A DNA stretch of 64,000 bases from Qipengyuania mesophila (GTDB lineage: Bacteria; Pseudomonadota; Alphaproteobacteria; Sphingomonadales; Sphingomonadaceae), in contig NZ_JAIGNU010000001.1 of NCBI RefSeq assembly GCF_019711655.1, positions 620,001 to 684,000 of the forward strand. Direction: 5' to 3'. Of this stretch, positions 17,071 to 27,044 are shown in pieces. The translations under genes were made by a program, and so were the position numbers. Position 1 is the stretch's first letter; each line of letters opens with the position of its first letter. The notes below the pieces were generated by a model. It worked only from the letters and a program-made list of their open reading frames with translations. It was not told the DNA's origin and searched no databases.

Positions 17071-17661
17071 ATGCGTTTCGGGGCATGGAGAATGGCCATG
17101 GGTCGATACCTTTTTGCGCTGCCCGCCCTGATCCTGCTCGCGGCTGCGCCCTTGAGCGAGCGCTACCTGTTGCAAAGCGAGGATAGCGACGTCTCCGCCA
17201 AGGTCGCCTTCTTCGGCCTGGCGAGCAAGACCGCCCGTTTTCCCAAGATCAGCGGCACCGCGCTCATTCCCGCGGGCGATCCCGCGAACATGACGCTCGA
17301 CGTCACCATCGATGCGCGGGCGCTCGAAGCCCCCGACAGGGTGACGCTGTCGCGCCTGCGTGGGCCGAAGTTCTTCTGGGTCGAGAAATATCCGACGGTG
17401 ACCTTCAGCGGTCAGGGCCTGACCATGCGGGACGCGCGGGCCGGCAAGGTCTCGGGCAACCTCACTGCGCGCGGGGTGACGCGGCCGGTGGAACTCGAGG
17501 TCGTGTTCGACGATCCGCCGGCGCTGGCGAAATCGGGCGAAACGCTGGGGCTGACCGCGACCACGCGGATCAACCGCCGGGATTTCGGGATGAAATCGTA
17601 CTCACTGATCGTCGGGAAGATGGTCGACATCAAGATCAGGAGCCGGATGCGACCCGGCTGA
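17071..17661 (+). CDS. YceI family periplasmic protein
   Basis: About 196 residues from the ATG at 17071, chosen because an ideal AAAGGAGGA ribosome binding site lies 5 nt upstream. A signal peptide (hydrophobic to about residue 28, AAAPLSE) is followed by a YceI lipocalin-like barrel with SDVSAKVAFFGLASKTARF, FWVEKYPTVTFSGQGL and ATTRINRRDFGMKSYSLIVGKMVDIKI. The family binds isoprenoid-type lipids in the periplasm; the ligand here is unknown. It ends directly against the rbfA stop on the other strand. Confidence 0.9.
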   Translation: MRFGAWRMAMGRYLFALPALILLAAAPLSERYLLQSEDSDVSAKVAFFGLASKTARFPKISGTALIPAGDPANMTLDVTIDARALEAPDRVTLSRLRGPKFFWVEKYPTVTFSGQGLTMRDARAGKVSGNLTARGVTRPVELEVVFDDPPALAKSGETLGLTATTRINRRDFGMKSYSLIVGKMVDIKIRSRMRPG

Positions 17662-18063
17662 TCACGCCTCGTCGTCGAGATCGCGCGCGACCTTGGGATC
17701 GTTGAGCAGGCGCTCGATCCGGTCGGCCTCGTCGAAGCTCTCGTCGGGCTGGAAGCTCAGTCGCGGCGCGAATTTGAGGCCGAGCCGCTGCGCGACCTCC
17801 TTCTGGAAGAAGGCGGTATTTGTCCGCAGCGCCTTAAGCACCACATTCTCGTCCTCGCCCAGCAGCGGCTTCACATAGGCCTTCGCATTGCGCAGGTCGG
17901 GGGTCATGCGCACTTCGGTGACCGCGATATTGCTCGCCGATAGGACCTCGTCATGCGCCTCGCCGCGCGCGAGCAGCTCGGACAGGATATGGCGCACGCG
18001 CTCGCCGACCTTGAGGACGCGAACCGATTGCTGTTCGGGGGTGGATTGCTGGTGCTTGGCCAT
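17662..18063 (-). CDS. rbfA: Ribosome-binding factor A
   Basis: 133 residues from the ATG at 18063. The KH-like core includes [36 protein letters not shown] text ([21 protein letters not shown]) and the C-terminal [25 protein letters not shown]. It helps 16S rRNA 5'-end maturation and 30S assembly in the cold. It is last in the rimP-nusA-ylxR-infB cluster and overlaps the DUF1697 stop by one base. The start at 18063 replaces a longer in-frame extension that lies within the upstream gene. Confidence 0.95.
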   Translation of the reverse strand: MAKHQQSTPEQQSVRVLKVGERVRHILSELLARGEAHDEVLSASNIAVTEVRMTPDLRNAKAYVKPLLGEDENVVLKALRTNTAFFQKEVAQRLGLKFAPRLSFQPDESFDEADRIERLLNDPKVARDLDDEA

Positions 18064-18599
18064 CAGGAAAGCTTCTCGATAATTCTCTTGAGCGAACGAA
18101 CGTTGCGCGCGGTTCCTTTGCACCCCAGACGACGCTCGATGAAGGGACCGGTGAGCTTGCTGTTTCCCACGCCCGATACGTAATCGATGTGCAGCGCGCG
18201 GCTGCCCGGAGCAAGCTTTTCCGGGCCGCGGCCTTCGTGATCGGCTATCAGCGCGTCGAACTGCGCCTTCGACGGCTGGCGGGTGAGGAAGTGGACATGC
18301 ACGAACTTGTCCTCGCCTTTGCCGGCAAAGGGGCTCTCCGCCAATGCGGCCTCGAGTTCAGCCCGGGTCCGGACCGCAGCGAAGGTGTCTATTCCGAAAT
18401 CCGCCTTGACGAGCTCCGCGATCATGTCCTGCAACTCGGCGTCGGGCGCACGATCATGATCGAACAGGACATTGCCGCTGGCGACGACCGTCTCGACATT
18501 GGCGAACCCGCGTTTCTCCATCGCCGCGACGAGATCGGCCATCTTGAGCCGATTTCCGCCGACGTTGATCGAGCCCAGCAGCGCGGCGTAGCGCGCCAC
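18063..18599 (-). CDS. DUF1697 family protein
   Basis: 178 residues beginning with a GTG one base into the previous stop. The family pattern is clear: [36 protein letters not shown], then [28 protein letters not shown] at the C-terminus. The fold is ferredoxin-like with unknown function. It sits between a PaaI-type thioesterase and rbfA in a strictly overlapping unit, so it is probably cotranscribed with infB. Confidence 0.92.
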   Translation of the reverse strand: MARYAALLGSINVGGNRLKMADLVAAMEKRGFANVETVVASGNVLFDHDRAPDAELQDMIAELVKADFGIDTFAAVRTRAELEAALAESPFAGKGEDKFVHVHFLTRQPSKAQFDALIADHEGRGPEKLAPGSRALHIDYVSGVGNSKLTGPFIERRLGCKGTARNVRSLKRIIEKLS

Positions 18600-19012
18600 T
18601 ATTTCGCCACCGGGCGCGGTGTCGGGAGGGCTGTGCTCGTCGAACGCGCGAGCAGATTGCCCGCCTCGTCGAACAGCTCGCCCTCGAGAAAGATGACTTT
18701 GCGCCCGCGGCGCACCACGCGCCCCTTGCCCACCAGCGGACCGGCGAGAACGGGCTTCAGGAGGCTCATCGAGATCTCGAGGTTGAGCGGTGCCTCGGCC
18801 TGGTCGGTAGCCCAGACATGCGCCCAGCCCATCACCTCGTCGAGGAAGCCCGCAACCAGCCCGCCCTGCACGCTCCCGCGCGGGGTGATGAAGGCATCGG
18901 GGGCATGGAAGCGCAAGGTGATTTCCTCGCGGCCCCGGTCGAAGCTCTCGAACTTAACGCCCATCAGATCGGCATGGGCATGACCAAGAGCATGGGTGGT
19001 GGGATCACTCAT
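18599..19012 (-). CDS. PaaI family thioesterase (hotdog fold)
   Basis: 137 residues with a single hotdog domain. GSVQGGLVAGFLDEVMGWAHVWATDQ (about 46-71) contains the central helix and the acidic residue used by PaaI-type acyl-CoA thioesterases. LNLEISMSLLKPVLAGPLVGKGRVVRRGRKVIFLEGEL forms the beta sheet. The substrate is unknown. The start overlaps, by 4 nt, a 49-codon frame described separately. Confidence 0.88.
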   Translation of the reverse strand: MSDPTTHALGHAHADLMGVKFESFDRGREEITLRFHAPDAFITPRGSVQGGLVAGFLDEVMGWAHVWATDQAEAPLNLEISMSLLKPVLAGPLVGKGRVVRRGRKVIFLEGELFDEAGNLLARSTSTALPTPRPVAK

Positions 19013-19158
19013 TTCATCGGCTCGCCAGCAGCATCATGGGCACAAGAACTGCGGCTACCAGAGGCAGGCATCCCCCAAGAAAAATCAAAACCGCATCCGC
19101 TCAATTTGTCGAATGCCTTGAAGTCCTCGGGTTCGCCTTCCTCCGATTGCTCGCTCAC
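19009..19158 (-). CDS. Possible 49-residue protein filling the infB-thioesterase gap
   Basis: A GTG at 19158 sits inside the infB stop (GTGA) and the frame ends in the ATGA of the thioesterase start. It begins [20 protein letters not shown], an acidic N-terminal half, and its second half is low in hydrophobics. The exact fit between two real genes favours coupling, but composition is ambiguous. In another frame the same DNA encodes a strongly hydrophobic 24-residue peptide (19014-19088, LIFLGGCLPLVAAVLVPMML) with only a TTG start. One of the two may be real. No family recognised. Confidence 0.35.
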   Translation of the reverse strand: MSEQSEEGEPEDFKAFDKLSGCGFDFSWGMPASGSRSSCAHDAAGEPMK

Positions 19159-21665
19159 AGCGTGCGCTCACGCTCCTCGACTTCGAAGACCTCGAGCTGG
19201 TCGCCCGGCTGGATGTCGTTCGTATCGGCGAGGACCACACCGCATTCGAGACCCGCGCGGACCTCGTCCACGTCGTCCTTGAAGCGACGCAGGCTGGCGA
19301 TGGTGGTGGCCGAGACGATGACGTCGTCGCGCGTGAGACGGGCGTGCAGCCCCTTGCGGATGACGCCTTCCTCGACCAGCAGGCCGGCGGCCTTGTCCTT
19401 CTTGCCCGAGCGGAACACTTCCTTGACCGCGGCACGGCCGACGACGTGTTCGATCCGTTCCGGACCCAGCTCGCCCGCCATCTCCTTCGCGATTTCCTCG
19501 GTCAGGTGGTAGATGACGTCGTAATACTTCATCTCCACGCCGTCGCGCTTGACCAGCTCGCGCGCCTTGGCGTTGGGGCGGACGTTGAAGCCGATGATCG
19601 GCGCCTTCGAGGCCGAGGCCAGCTGGACGTCGCTTTCGGTGATCGCACCCACGCCAGCATGCAGCACGCGGACCTTGATGTCGTCGTTCGACAGGTTGTG
19701 CAGCGCGGTGGTGATCGCTTCGACCGACCCCTGGACGTCGGCCTTCACGAGGACCGGGAATTCGATGACGTTCGACGCAAGGTTGTTGAACATCGTATCG
19801 AAGCTGGTCGGCGCGAGCGCGGTGCGCTTCTCGGTCGCCTTTTCCTGACGGTAGGAGGCGACTTCGCGGGCGCGCTGCTCGTTTTCGACCACGGTCAGCG
19901 TGTCGCCGGCACTCGGCACGCCGCCGAGACCGAGGACCTCGACCGGCATCGACGGGCCCGCTTCCTTGATCTGCTTGCCCTGGTCGTTGACCACCGCACG
20001 GACACGGCCGCTCTCGGTCCCGACGACGAAGGTGTCGCCGCGCTTGAGCGTGCCGCGCGTGACGAGCACGGTCGCGACGGGGCCGCGGCCCTTGTCGAGC
20101 TGCGCCTCGATCACGGTCGCTTCGGCCATCCGGTCGGGATTGGCCTTCAGCTCGAGCAGTTCTGCCTGCAGCGCGATCTTGTCGAGCAGGTCGTCGAGCC
20201 CGGCCTTGGTCTTGGCCGAGATTTCGACGTCCTGCACGTCGCCCGACATCTTCTCGACGATGATCTCGTGTTCGAGCAGGCGCGTGCGGATATTGTCCGG
20301 ATCGGCCTCGGGCTTGTCCATCTTGTTGATCGCCACGATCATCGGGACGCCCGCCGCCTTGGTGTGATTGATGGCCTCGATCGTCTGCGGCATGATGCCG
20401 TCGTCGGCCGCGACCACCAGCACCACGATATCGGTGACGTTGGCACCCCGCTGGCGCATCTGCGTGAAGGCGGCGTGGCCCGGCGTGTCGAGGAAGGTGA
20501 TCGTGTCACCGCCCTTGGTCTTCACCTGGTAGCTGCCGATGTGCTGGGTGATGCCACCGGCTTCGCCCTTGACGACATTGGCACCGCGCAGCGCGTCGAG
20601 CAGGCTGGTCTTGCCGTGGTCGACATGGCCCATGATCGTGACCACGGGGGGACGCGGCTTGAGCGTCTCTTCGGGATCGACATCCTGTTCGGCCGAGATA
20701 TCGACGTCGGCTTCGGACACCTTCTGGATATTGTGGCCGAACTGCTCGACGAGCAGCTCCGCCGTATCCTGGTCGATCGTCTGGTTGACGGTGACCATCA
20801 TGTCGAGATTGAAGAGTTCCTTGACCAGGTCGGCGCCCTTCTCGCCCATGCGCTTGGCCAGTTCGCCAACGGTGATCGCCTCGGGCACCACGACGTCGCG
20901 TACCTGCTTCTCACGCGGCTTGTTCGAACCGCCGCCCTGCAGGCGCCGTTCCTTTTCGCGCGCACGCTTCAGGGCCGCGAGGCTGCGGGCACGACGGCCT
21001 TCGTCCTCGTTGAGCGCCTTCTTCACCGAGAGCTTGCCCGAACGGCGCTTGTCTGGAGTTTCCGCACCGCGCGCGGGCTTTTCTTCCTTCTTCTTGCGCT
21101 CGGGCTTCTTGGGCTCGGGACGCGCGACAGGCGTGAAGCGACGCGGCGCGGGCGCGGGCGTGGCGCTGTCGGTATCTTCGGCAGGAGGAGCTTCCTCAGC
21201 GGGCGCTTCCGCGGCCTGCTTGGCCTCTTCCTTGGCCTTCTGGGCAGCCTCGGCTTCGGCCTTCTTGTTGTCCTCGGCGCGCTTCTTCTCGTCCTCGGCA
21301 GCCTGCTTGGCTTGCTCTTCCTCGCGCTTGCGCGCTTCCTCGGCCTGCCGCAGGCGATCTTCCTCGGCCTCGCGCTGGAGGCGAGCAACGCGTTCCTGCG
21401 GGGTTTCCCCGGCGGGCGCGGCCTTCTTGGGCGCGGCAGGCTTGGGCGCGGGCGCAGGCGCCGGAGCAGGCGCGGCCTCCACCACGGGTGCAGGAGGGGG
21501 CGGAGGCGGAGGCGCCTCGCCGGGCTTCACGAGCTTGCGGCGGCGCTTCACCTCGACCGCGACCTTGTTGGTGCGGCCGTGGCTGAAGGTCTGCTTGACC
21601 TCGCCCGGCTGCGCGCCCTTCAGGGTCAGCGGTTTGCGGGCTGGTTTCTTGTCGTCGTCGCTCAT
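19155..21665 (-). CDS. infB: Translation initiation factor IF-2
   Basis: 836 residues. A long Ala/Pro/Glu/Lys-rich N-terminal region (1-240) contains an uninterrupted charged helix (about 90-160). IF2_N follows, with [18 protein letters not shown]. The GTPase domain has G1 GHVDHGKTS near 340, DTPGHAAF and NKMDK near 445. Domains II to IV follow, ending with [16 protein letters not shown]. It places initiator tRNA on the 30S subunit. It is downstream of ylxR (75-nt gap) in the nusA cluster. Confidence 0.97.
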   Translation of the reverse strand: MSDDDKKPARKPLTLKGAQPGEVKQTFSHGRTNKVAVEVKRRRKLVKPGEAPPPPPPPAPVVEAAPAPAPAPAPKPAAPKKAAPAGETPQERVARLQREAEEDRLRQAEEARKREEEQAKQAAEDEKKRAEDNKKAEAEAAQKAKEEAKQAAEAPAEEAPPAEDTDSATPAPAPRRFTPVARPEPKKPERKKKEEKPARGAETPDKRRSGKLSVKKALNEDEGRRARSLAALKRAREKERRLQGGGSNKPREKQVRDVVVPEAITVGELAKRMGEKGADLVKELFNLDMMVTVNQTIDQDTAELLVEQFGHNIQKVSEADVDISAEQDVDPEETLKPRPPVVTIMGHVDHGKTSLLDALRGANVVKGEAGGITQHIGSYQVKTKGGDTITFLDTPGHAAFTQMRQRGANVTDIVVLVVAADDGIMPQTIEAINHTKAAGVPMIVAINKMDKPEADPDNIRTRLLEHEIIVEKMSGDVQDVEISAKTKAGLDDLLDKIALQAELLELKANPDRMAEATVIEAQLDKGRGPVATVLVTRGTLKRGDTFVVGTESGRVRAVVNDQGKQIKEAGPSMPVEVLGLGGVPSAGDTLTVVENEQRAREVASYRQEKATEKRTALAPTSFDTMFNNLASNVIEFPVLVKADVQGSVEAITTALHNLSNDDIKVRVLHAGVGAITESDVQLASASKAPIIGFNVRPNAKARELVKRDGVEMKYYDVIYHLTEEIAKEMAGELGPERIEHVVGRAAVKEVFRSGKKDKAAGLLVEEGVIRKGLHARLTRDDVIVSATTIASLRRFKDDVDEVRAGLECGVVLADTNDIQPGDQLEVFEVEERERTL

Positions 21666-21740
21666 TCTTGCTCGTTTCTCTTCTTCGTATCGTTCAATTC
21701 GTCATCCGGCCCGCGCACAAGCGCGGCCATCCTTGGTCGG

Positions 21741-22427
21741 CTAAGCCTGCCCCAGATAGTGCATGAGGCGCGTCATGGGTTTCATCACCCTCGCGGCCGC
21801 AGCATCATCGGCCCCGGAGCCCGCAACGGCCAGATGGACGACATTGTCGCGGCCCAATGCCACAGACAAAGCGTTCCGGTCCAGAGGCAGTTCGAGCCCG
21901 CGTTCGCCCGATCCTTCCGCCTCGCGCCCCACGCGCCAGGCCTGATCGAGCTTCTTGCGGCCGTCTTCGCTCGCGTCGCGGGCATGCAGCAGGAGCGCCA
22001 CGGCTCCGCCGCGCGCCGCTTCGGCGATGCGCTGCGTCCCCAAGATAAGGCTTCCGACGCGCATTTCGAGCCCCAGCCGGTCGAGCAGCACGCGGGTCAG
22101 CGCGTCCTCGACCATCTGCGGCAGGTTTTCCGGCACTTCGAGTTCGCCGGTCTTGAAGGCCCGCGCGAGTGCGCCCTTCAGCTTGCCCTTGGCCTGCGCC
22201 TCGGCCAGTTCGTCGCGCGTGACGCCGATCCAGGCACCGCGGCCGGGCGCCTTTTCCTGTGCATCGGGCAGCACGAGGCCTGCGGGCGAGGCTACCAGCC
22301 GCACGAGCATCTCGCGCGGGGCCGTCTCACCCGAAAGAATGCAGCGCCGTTCGGGCTCGGAAGCTTTCCGTGCCTTGGGCGGGTCAGCGATGTCGGACGT
22401 CAGGCGCTCATTGGGTGGAGTCCGCAT
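21741..22427 (-). CDS. YlxR-like RNA-binding protein (DUF448) with L7Ae-like C-terminus
   Basis: About 228 residues from the ATG at 22427, overlapping the nusA stop by 20 nt. The DUF448 core reads [30 protein letters not shown] and [14 protein letters not shown] (about 26-75). The second half (about 115-225) has [15 protein letters not shown] text and ends [11 protein letters not shown], resembling an L7Ae-type RNA-binding fold. This fused form is typical for Alphaproteobacteria. It presumably binds RNA during transcription-translation coupling; no exact role is established. Confidence 0.88.
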   Translation of the reverse strand: MRTPPNERLTSDIADPPKARKASEPERRCILSGETAPREMLVRLVASPAGLVLPDAQEKAPGRGAWIGVTRDELAEAQAKGKLKGALARAFKTGELEVPENLPQMVEDALTRVLLDRLGLEMRVGSLILGTQRIAEAARGGAVALLLHARDASEDGRKKLDQAWRVGREAEGSGERGLELPLDRNALSVALGRDNVVHLAVAGSGADDAAAARVMKPMTRLMHYLGQA

Positions 22428-24069
22428 CGGCGGCCTCCTGCGTGTCGGTCGTCTCGGCGGGGGCCGGAGCTTCCTCTTCGTCGTCGAACCAATGTGCACG
22501 AGCAGCCATGATGATCTCGTTGCCCTGCTCTTCGGTCAACCCGTACTCGCCCAGCACGCCGCCCTTGTCCTGCTCGCGCATCGAGGGGCGCCGCATCGGC
22601 GGGCCATCGGCATTGTTGCGGCGACGCGGAGCTTCGCGCTTCTTCTGGATGAGCTCGTCGGTCGCGAGATCGGCAAGATCGTCGAGCGTCTTGATGCCCG
22701 CCTTGCCCAGCGTAACCAGCATGGCTTCGGTGAGATGCGGCAGCTCGGCGAGATCGTCCTCGACACCCAGTTCGCGGCGCGCCTCGCGGTGCGCGGCTTC
22801 CTGGCGGTCGATCGCTTCCTGCGCACGGCTCTGGAGTTCCTCGGCGAGTTCCTCGTCGAAGCCCTCGATGCCGGCGAGCTCGTCGAGCTCGACATAAGCG
22901 ACTTCCTCAAGCTCGGCGAAGCCTTCGGCGACGAGGAGCTGCGACAGCGTTTCGTCGACGTCGAGCTCTTCTTCGAACATCTTCGAGCGCTCGGCGAATT
23001 CCTTCTGGCGCTTCTCCGAGGCTTCTTCCTCGGTCATGATGTCGATCTGGTTGCCGGTCAGCTGGCTGGCGAGACGCACGTTCTGGCCGCGGCGGCCGAT
23101 GGCGAGCGACAGCTGATCGTCGGGAACGACGACTTCGATGCGGCCATCTTCCTCGTCGAGCACGACGCGGCTGACGGTGGCCGGCTGGAGCGCATTGACG
23201 ATGAAGGTCGCGCCGTCTTCCGACCAGGGGATGATGTCGATCTTCTCGCCCTGCAGTTCCTGCACGACGGCCTGGACGCGGCTGCCCTTCATGCCGACGC
23301 AGGCGCCGACCGGGTCGATGCTGCTGTCGTGGCTGATGACGCCGATCTTGGCGCGGCTGCCCGGGTCGCGGGCGGCGGCCTTGATCTCGATGATGCCGTC
23401 GTAGATTTCAGGTACTTCCTGCGCGAACAGCTTCTTCATGAAGTCGGGGTGTGCGCGGCTGAGGAAGATCTGCGGGCCGCGGTTGTTGCGCTCGACCTTG
23501 GTGATCAGCGCACGCACACGCTCGCCGACGCGGGCGGCTTCGCGCGGGATCTGCTGGTCGCGGCGGATGACGCCCTCGGCGCGGCCGAGGTTGACGATCA
23601 CGTGACCGAATTCGACCGACTTGATCACGCCGGTGATGACCTCGCCCGCGCGGTCCTTGAATTCTTCGTACTGGCGCTCGCGCTCGGCATCGCGGACCTT
23701 CTGGAAGATCACCTGCTTGGCGCTCTGCGCGTCGATGCGGCCGAGATCGACCGGCGGCAGCGGGTCGACGATGAAGTCGCCGACCTTGGCATTGGCGTCG
23801 AGCTTGGCGGCAGCCTTGAGGTCGACCTGCTTGAAGTAGTCCTCGACTTCCTCGACCACTTCGACGACGCGCCACAGGCGCAGGTCGCCGGTCTGCGGGT
23901 CGAGCTTGGCGCGGATGTCGTTTTCCGCACCGTAGCGGTTGCGGGCGGACTTCTGGATCGCCTCTTCCATCGCCTCGATGACGATGGCCTTGTCGATCAT
24001 CTTTTCCGAAGCGACCGAATTGGCGATCGCGAGGAGTTCTGCCTTGTTGGCGGAAATGGCACTGGCCAT
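22408..24069 (-). CDS. nusA: Transcription termination/antitermination factor NusA
   Basis: 553 residues. The N-terminal RNA-polymerase-binding domain (1-130) is followed by S1 (about 135-200, [19 protein letters not shown]) and two KH domains (about 200-350, [63 protein letters not shown]). An acidic helix-hairpin-helix C-terminal part follows ([23 protein letters not shown] near 470-492). The last 60 residues are charged and end in a Glu/Ala/Asp tail. It modulates pausing and termination. It overlaps rimP by one base. Confidence 0.97.
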   Translation of the reverse strand: MASAISANKAELLAIANSVASEKMIDKAIVIEAMEEAIQKSARNRYGAENDIRAKLDPQTGDLRLWRVVEVVEEVEDYFKQVDLKAAAKLDANAKVGDFIVDPLPPVDLGRIDAQSAKQVIFQKVRDAERERQYEEFKDRAGEVITGVIKSVEFGHVIVNLGRAEGVIRRDQQIPREAARVGERVRALITKVERNNRGPQIFLSRAHPDFMKKLFAQEVPEIYDGIIEIKAAARDPGSRAKIGVISHDSSIDPVGACVGMKGSRVQAVVQELQGEKIDIIPWSEDGATFIVNALQPATVSRVVLDEEDGRIEVVVPDDQLSLAIGRRGQNVRLASQLTGNQIDIMTEEEASEKRQKEFAERSKMFEEELDVDETLSQLLVAEGFAELEEVAYVELDELAGIEGFDEELAEELQSRAQEAIDRQEAAHREARRELGVEDDLAELPHLTEAMLVTLGKAGIKTLDDLADLATDELIQKKREAPRRRNNADGPPMRRPSMREQDKGGVLGEYGLTEEQGNEIIMAARAHWFDDEEEAPAPAETTDTQEAADADSTQ

Positions 24070-24632
24070 CAGTCGTCTGCCTTTTCTTCAGTTTCGACGA
24101 TTTCGTCGGCACCGCTCGTATCGAGCGGCTGGGTGGCGGCGATCAGTTCGTCGGTGAGGACAAGCTGTGCCGAATGAATCTGGTCGCGGGGAACGGATAC
24201 TTCACCCGCCTTGCGGTCCTCGATGGTGACCATATCGCCATCGATGCCCTTGAGAAGTCCCCGCAGGTTGCGCTGGCCGTCCCAGCCCTTGGTCATCGCA
24301 ATCTTCGTCTCGTGGCCCGCCCAGTCGGCGAAGTCCTTGGCGCGGGTCAGCGGGCGGTCGATGCCGGGCGAGCTGACCTCGAGGTGGTAGGCGCCGTCGA
24401 TCAGCACCTCACCCTGCTCTTCCAGCGCGTCGATGCGGTCCGAGACGCGGCGCGAGAGCGCGGCGCACTGGTCGATGACCAGCTGCCCCGTCGCCGGGTC
24501 CTCGGCCATGATCTGCAAGGCCTGCCCGCCGTCGCCGGCTTCGGAGGGCATCATCTTGACGCGCACGAGCTCGAATCCGAGCGCCTGCGCCTCGGGTTCG
24601 ATCACTTCGGTCAAGCGTGCAAGATCGGCCAT
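24069..24632 (-). CDS. rimP: Ribosome maturation factor RimP
   Basis: About 187 residues from the ATG at 24632 (an in-frame ATG at 24656 also exists). RimP landmarks are [19 protein letters not shown] at the N-terminus, [51 protein letters not shown], and an SH3-like C-terminal domain with [17 protein letters not shown]. It aids 30S maturation. It heads the rimP-nusA-ylxR-infB transcription unit; its promoter should lie in 24633-24803. Confidence 0.94.
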   Translation of the reverse strand: MADLARLTEVIEPEAQALGFELVRVKMMPSEAGDGGQALQIMAEDPATGQLVIDQCAALSRRVSDRIDALEEQGEVLIDGAYHLEVSSPGIDRPLTRAKDFADWAGHETKIAMTKGWDGQRNLRGLLKGIDGDMVTIEDRKAGEVSVPRDQIHSAQLVLTDELIAATQPLDTSGADEIVETEEKADD

Positions 24633-24803
24633 TCGGTCTCCAAATACAGGTCCCATGCGACACTGCGATTGCGACAGGTCTTTGTGGCCGGCCCCTCGCG
24701 GCGCCAGCCCCTCCAGTGTCGCGACAATGTCGGGATGGAGAGCCAGATAGGCGCGAGTCCCGAGAAAGGCAAGAGGGCATAGCCGCCCCTATCCCCGGAC
24801 AGA

Positions 24804-25826
24804 TCACTCGTCGTCGGTCAGGGCATGCTTCTTGATGCAGTGGCGCAGCTGGTCGTAGGTCAGTCCCAGCGCCTTGGCGGTCTGGCGCTGGTTCCAGCGA
24901 TGCTTGCCGAGGGCGAATTCGACGATCGAGCGCTCATGCGCATCGACCGCGGCGCGCAGGTCGTCGACGCTCTCGAAATCGGGCCCTTGCGGAGCCACTG
25001 CGGCACGAGGCGCGGGCGCGTCGGCCTGGCGCGAGGGCAGGTCGGCCGGCTTCCACGGACTGTCGAAGGGATCGAAGACGACATGGCCGATCGGCTGGCT
25101 CCAGTCGTCCCAGCGGTAGATCGCGCGCTCGACGACATTGCGCAGTTCGCGGACATTGCCCGGCCAGTCGTGCTTCTCGAGCTGTTCGGCGACATGCGCG
25201 GCGAAACCCGGCCAGCCTTCCCAGCCGAGTTCGGCGGCCATGCGGCGACCGAAATAGTCGGACAGGACCTGCACGTCGCCCTCGCGCACGCGCAAGGGCG
25301 GGAGAGTGATGACCTCGAAACTCAGCCGGTCGAGCAGGTCGGCGCGGAAATCGCCGCGATCGGCCTTGGCCGGCAGGTCCTCGTTCGTGGCCGCGACGAT
25401 GCGGACGTCGACGCGGATCGGGCGACTCGCCCCGATGCGCGTGACCTCGCCATATTCGACCGCGCGCAGCAGGCGCTCCTGCGCGCCCATCGACAAAGTG
25501 CCCAGTTCGTCGAGAAAAAGCGTCCCCTTGTCGGCTTCCTCGAACCTTCCGACCCTTTGTTTGGTAGCGCCTGTGAACGCGCCGGCTTCATGCCCGAAGA
25601 GTTCGGCCTCGATCAGCGTTTCGGGCAGCGCGGCGCAGTTCATGATCACCAGGGGTTCGTCCCAGCGGGTGGAGAGACGATGGAGGCGTTCGGCGATCAG
25701 TTCCTTGCCGGTCCCGCGCTCGCCTATGACCAATACCGGGCGGCGCATCGGCGCGGCGCGGCTAGCCCGCTCGACCGCGTCGAGGAAGGCCCCGGACTGA
25801 CCGATGAACTGGTTTTCCCGCTCCAT
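24804..25826 (-). CDS. pspF: Sigma-54 enhancer-binding activator PspF
   Basis: 340 residues from the ATG at 25826. It consists of an AAA+ sigma-54 activation domain (Walker A GERGTGKE at 35-42, sigma-54 contact loop GAFTGA at 82-87, Walker B GTLFLDELG) followed by a Fis-type helix-turn-helix at the C-terminus (RQTAKALGLTYDQLRHCIKKH). There is no N-terminal receiver or sensor domain, the hallmark of PspF, whose activity is held down by binding PspA. It is divergent from the psp operon, whose sigma-54 promoter it should activate. A run of Ala/Pro separates the two domains. Confidence 0.93.
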   Translation of the reverse strand: MERENQFIGQSGAFLDAVERASRAAPMRRPVLVIGERGTGKELIAERLHRLSTRWDEPLVIMNCAALPETLIEAELFGHEAGAFTGATKQRVGRFEEADKGTLFLDELGTLSMGAQERLLRAVEYGEVTRIGASRPIRVDVRIVAATNEDLPAKADRGDFRADLLDRLSFEVITLPPLRVREGDVQVLSDYFGRRMAAELGWEGWPGFAAHVAEQLEKHDWPGNVRELRNVVERAIYRWDDWSQPIGHVVFDPFDSPWKPADLPSRQADAPAPRAAVAPQGPDFESVDDLRAAVDAHERSIVEFALGKHRWNQRQTAKALGLTYDQLRHCIKKHALTDDE

Positions 25827-25867
25827 GACCAAGAGATAGGAATTTTCCCCGATACTTGGCAATAGAA

Positions 25868-25884
25868 ACCAACATGTCGTTGGT
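25868..25884. promoter_or_regulatory. Candidate PspF binding site (upstream activating sequence)
   Basis: ACCAAC, ATGTC, GTTGGT: a perfect 6-bp inverted repeat 43 nt upstream of the sigma-54 promoter and 42 nt from the pspF start. A second small palindrome (CTGGG AC CCCAG, 25893-25904) lies next to it. Position fits an enhancer; binding is inferred. Confidence 0.5.
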
Positions 25885-25926
25885 CGAATAGCCTGGGACC
25901 CCAGCTTTTCTCCCGTTTTTCGGGTT

Positions 25927-25942
25927 TGGCATGGCGCTTGCT
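25927..25942 (+). promoter_or_regulatory. Sigma-54 promoter of the psp operon
   Basis: TGGCATGGCGCTTGCT matches the -24/-12 consensus TGGCAC-N5-TTGCW: GG at 25928-25929 and GC at 25940-25941 with exactly 10 nt between. The transcript should begin near 25953, about 41 nt before the first gene. A pspF gene is divergent, as expected for this promoter type. Confidence 0.88.
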
Positions 25943-25993
25943 GAACAGGAGACAACAGCAATCGGCCGGATGGCCCCCAGGGAGGTAACCCAG

Positions 25994-26146
25994 ATGTACA
26001 ACCGCAGTTTCTTCCGAAGCCAGCTCGGACAGGCCGCCATCGCCAGCATCGCCGCGATGGTCACTTTCGTCCTGCTGAGCACGCAGATCGCGGTGACCGC
26101 CCCCAGCCCGGCGCTGGCCGCCTATGAACAGGTCGAGATCGCATGA
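25994..26146 (+). CDS. Small signal-peptide-like or single-span membrane protein, first gene of psp operon
   Basis: 50 residues with a strong GGAGGTAAC ribosome binding site. A charged start (MYNRSFFRSQ) precedes one hydrophobic span (about 14-36, AIASIAAMVTFVLLSTQIAV) and a short tail SPALAAYEQVEIA. The ALA-A pattern could be a signal peptidase site, leaving an 8-residue peptide. No family recognised. It is the first gene after the sigma-54 promoter, so it should be induced with pspA. Its TGA overlaps an ATG at 26143 that is in frame with pspA. Confidence 0.7.
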   Translation: MYNRSFFRSQLGQAAIASIAAMVTFVLLSTQIAVTAPSPALAAYEQVEIA

Positions 26147-26349
26147 CCCTGCCTCCCGACCACGATCCCCTTGGGCCGGAGCGCCGCTCCCCCGACAGTC
26201 CCCGCGGCAGCGATGCCGAAGGCGCTTCGGCCCGCCCCCGCTTGTCGCGGATAGAGGAAGAGGTAGAACGGTTGCGCCGCTCGCCGACTCCGACCCGCGA
26301 CGGCGGTCGGCCCAAGGGATCGGACTTTTTTGCCAACGGAGCACCTTTA

Positions 26350-27039
26350 ATGGGCATTTTCAGCCGCACCCGCGACATCATCGCCGCCAATTTCAACGAC
26401 ATGCTCGACAAGGCGGACGACCCCCAGAAGATGATCCGCATGATCATCCTCGAGATGGAGGAGACGCTGGTCGAAGTCCGCGCAAGCGCGGCGCGCACCA
26501 TCGCCGACCAGAAGGAAATGCACCGCCACACGGTCAAGCTCGACAAGCTCCAGGCCGACTGGAACGAGAAGGCGCAGCTCGCGCTGTCGAAGGATCGCGA
26601 GGACCTCGCCCGCGCCGCGCTGGTCGAAAAGAAGAAGGCGGCCGACATGAGCGATCAGCTCAAGCAGGAAATCGCGGTGCTCGACGATGCGCTGCGCGCC
26701 TATGAGCAGGACATCCAGAAGCTGCAGAACCGCCTGCGCGAAGCGCGCAGCCGCCAGACCGCCATCGCCGCCCGGCTCGAAAGCGCGGAGAACCGCGTCA
26801 AGCTGCGCAGCCTGATGACCAACGAGCGCGTCGATGATGCGCTGACCCGCTTCGACCAGCTCGAGCGCCGTGTCGACTATGCCGAGGGGCGCGCCGATGC
26901 GCTGAGCATCGCCGACCAATCGGACAAGCCGAGCCTGGCCGACGAGATCGCCGCGCTCGAAGGCGCCGATGCGATCGACGACGAACTTGAACAAATGAAA
27001 AAGGCGCTCGGAATGGGCAGCGCCGACAAGGAGGACTGA
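26350..27039 (+). CDS. pspA: Phage shock protein A (PspA/IM30)
   Basis: 229 residues from the ATG at 26350, the normal length and start (MGIFSRTRDIIAANFNDMLDKADDP). It is almost entirely coiled coil, with the amphipathic N-terminal helix that binds membranes and conserved QKMIRMIILEMEETLVEVR. PspA binds damaged inner membrane and inhibits PspF. The same frame is open back to an ATG at 26143, which overlaps the preceding stop and would add 69 Pro/Arg/Ser-rich residues. A GGAG 9 nt before 26350 favours the short form, but both may be made. Confidence 0.93.
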   Translation: MGIFSRTRDIIAANFNDMLDKADDPQKMIRMIILEMEETLVEVRASAARTIADQKEMHRHTVKLDKLQADWNEKAQLALSKDREDLARAALVEKKKAADMSDQLKQEIAVLDDALRAYEQDIQKLQNRLREARSRQTAIAARLESAENRVKLRSLMTNERVDDALTRFDQLERRVDYAEGRADALSIADQSDKPSLADEIAALEGADAIDDELEQMKKALGMGSADKED

Positions 27040-27044
27040 CACCC

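Noticed and set aside
19344..22511. 1055-codon open frame on the plus strand opposite infB and ylxR
   Set aside because: Antisense to IF-2 and YlxR. Composition (LxFxLxxLGLLG runs) mirrors the Ala/Glu/Lys-rich IF-2 helix, so it is a shadow.
21955..24177. 740-codon plus-strand frame opposite nusA
   Set aside because: Antisense to NusA with no start context or recognisable motif.
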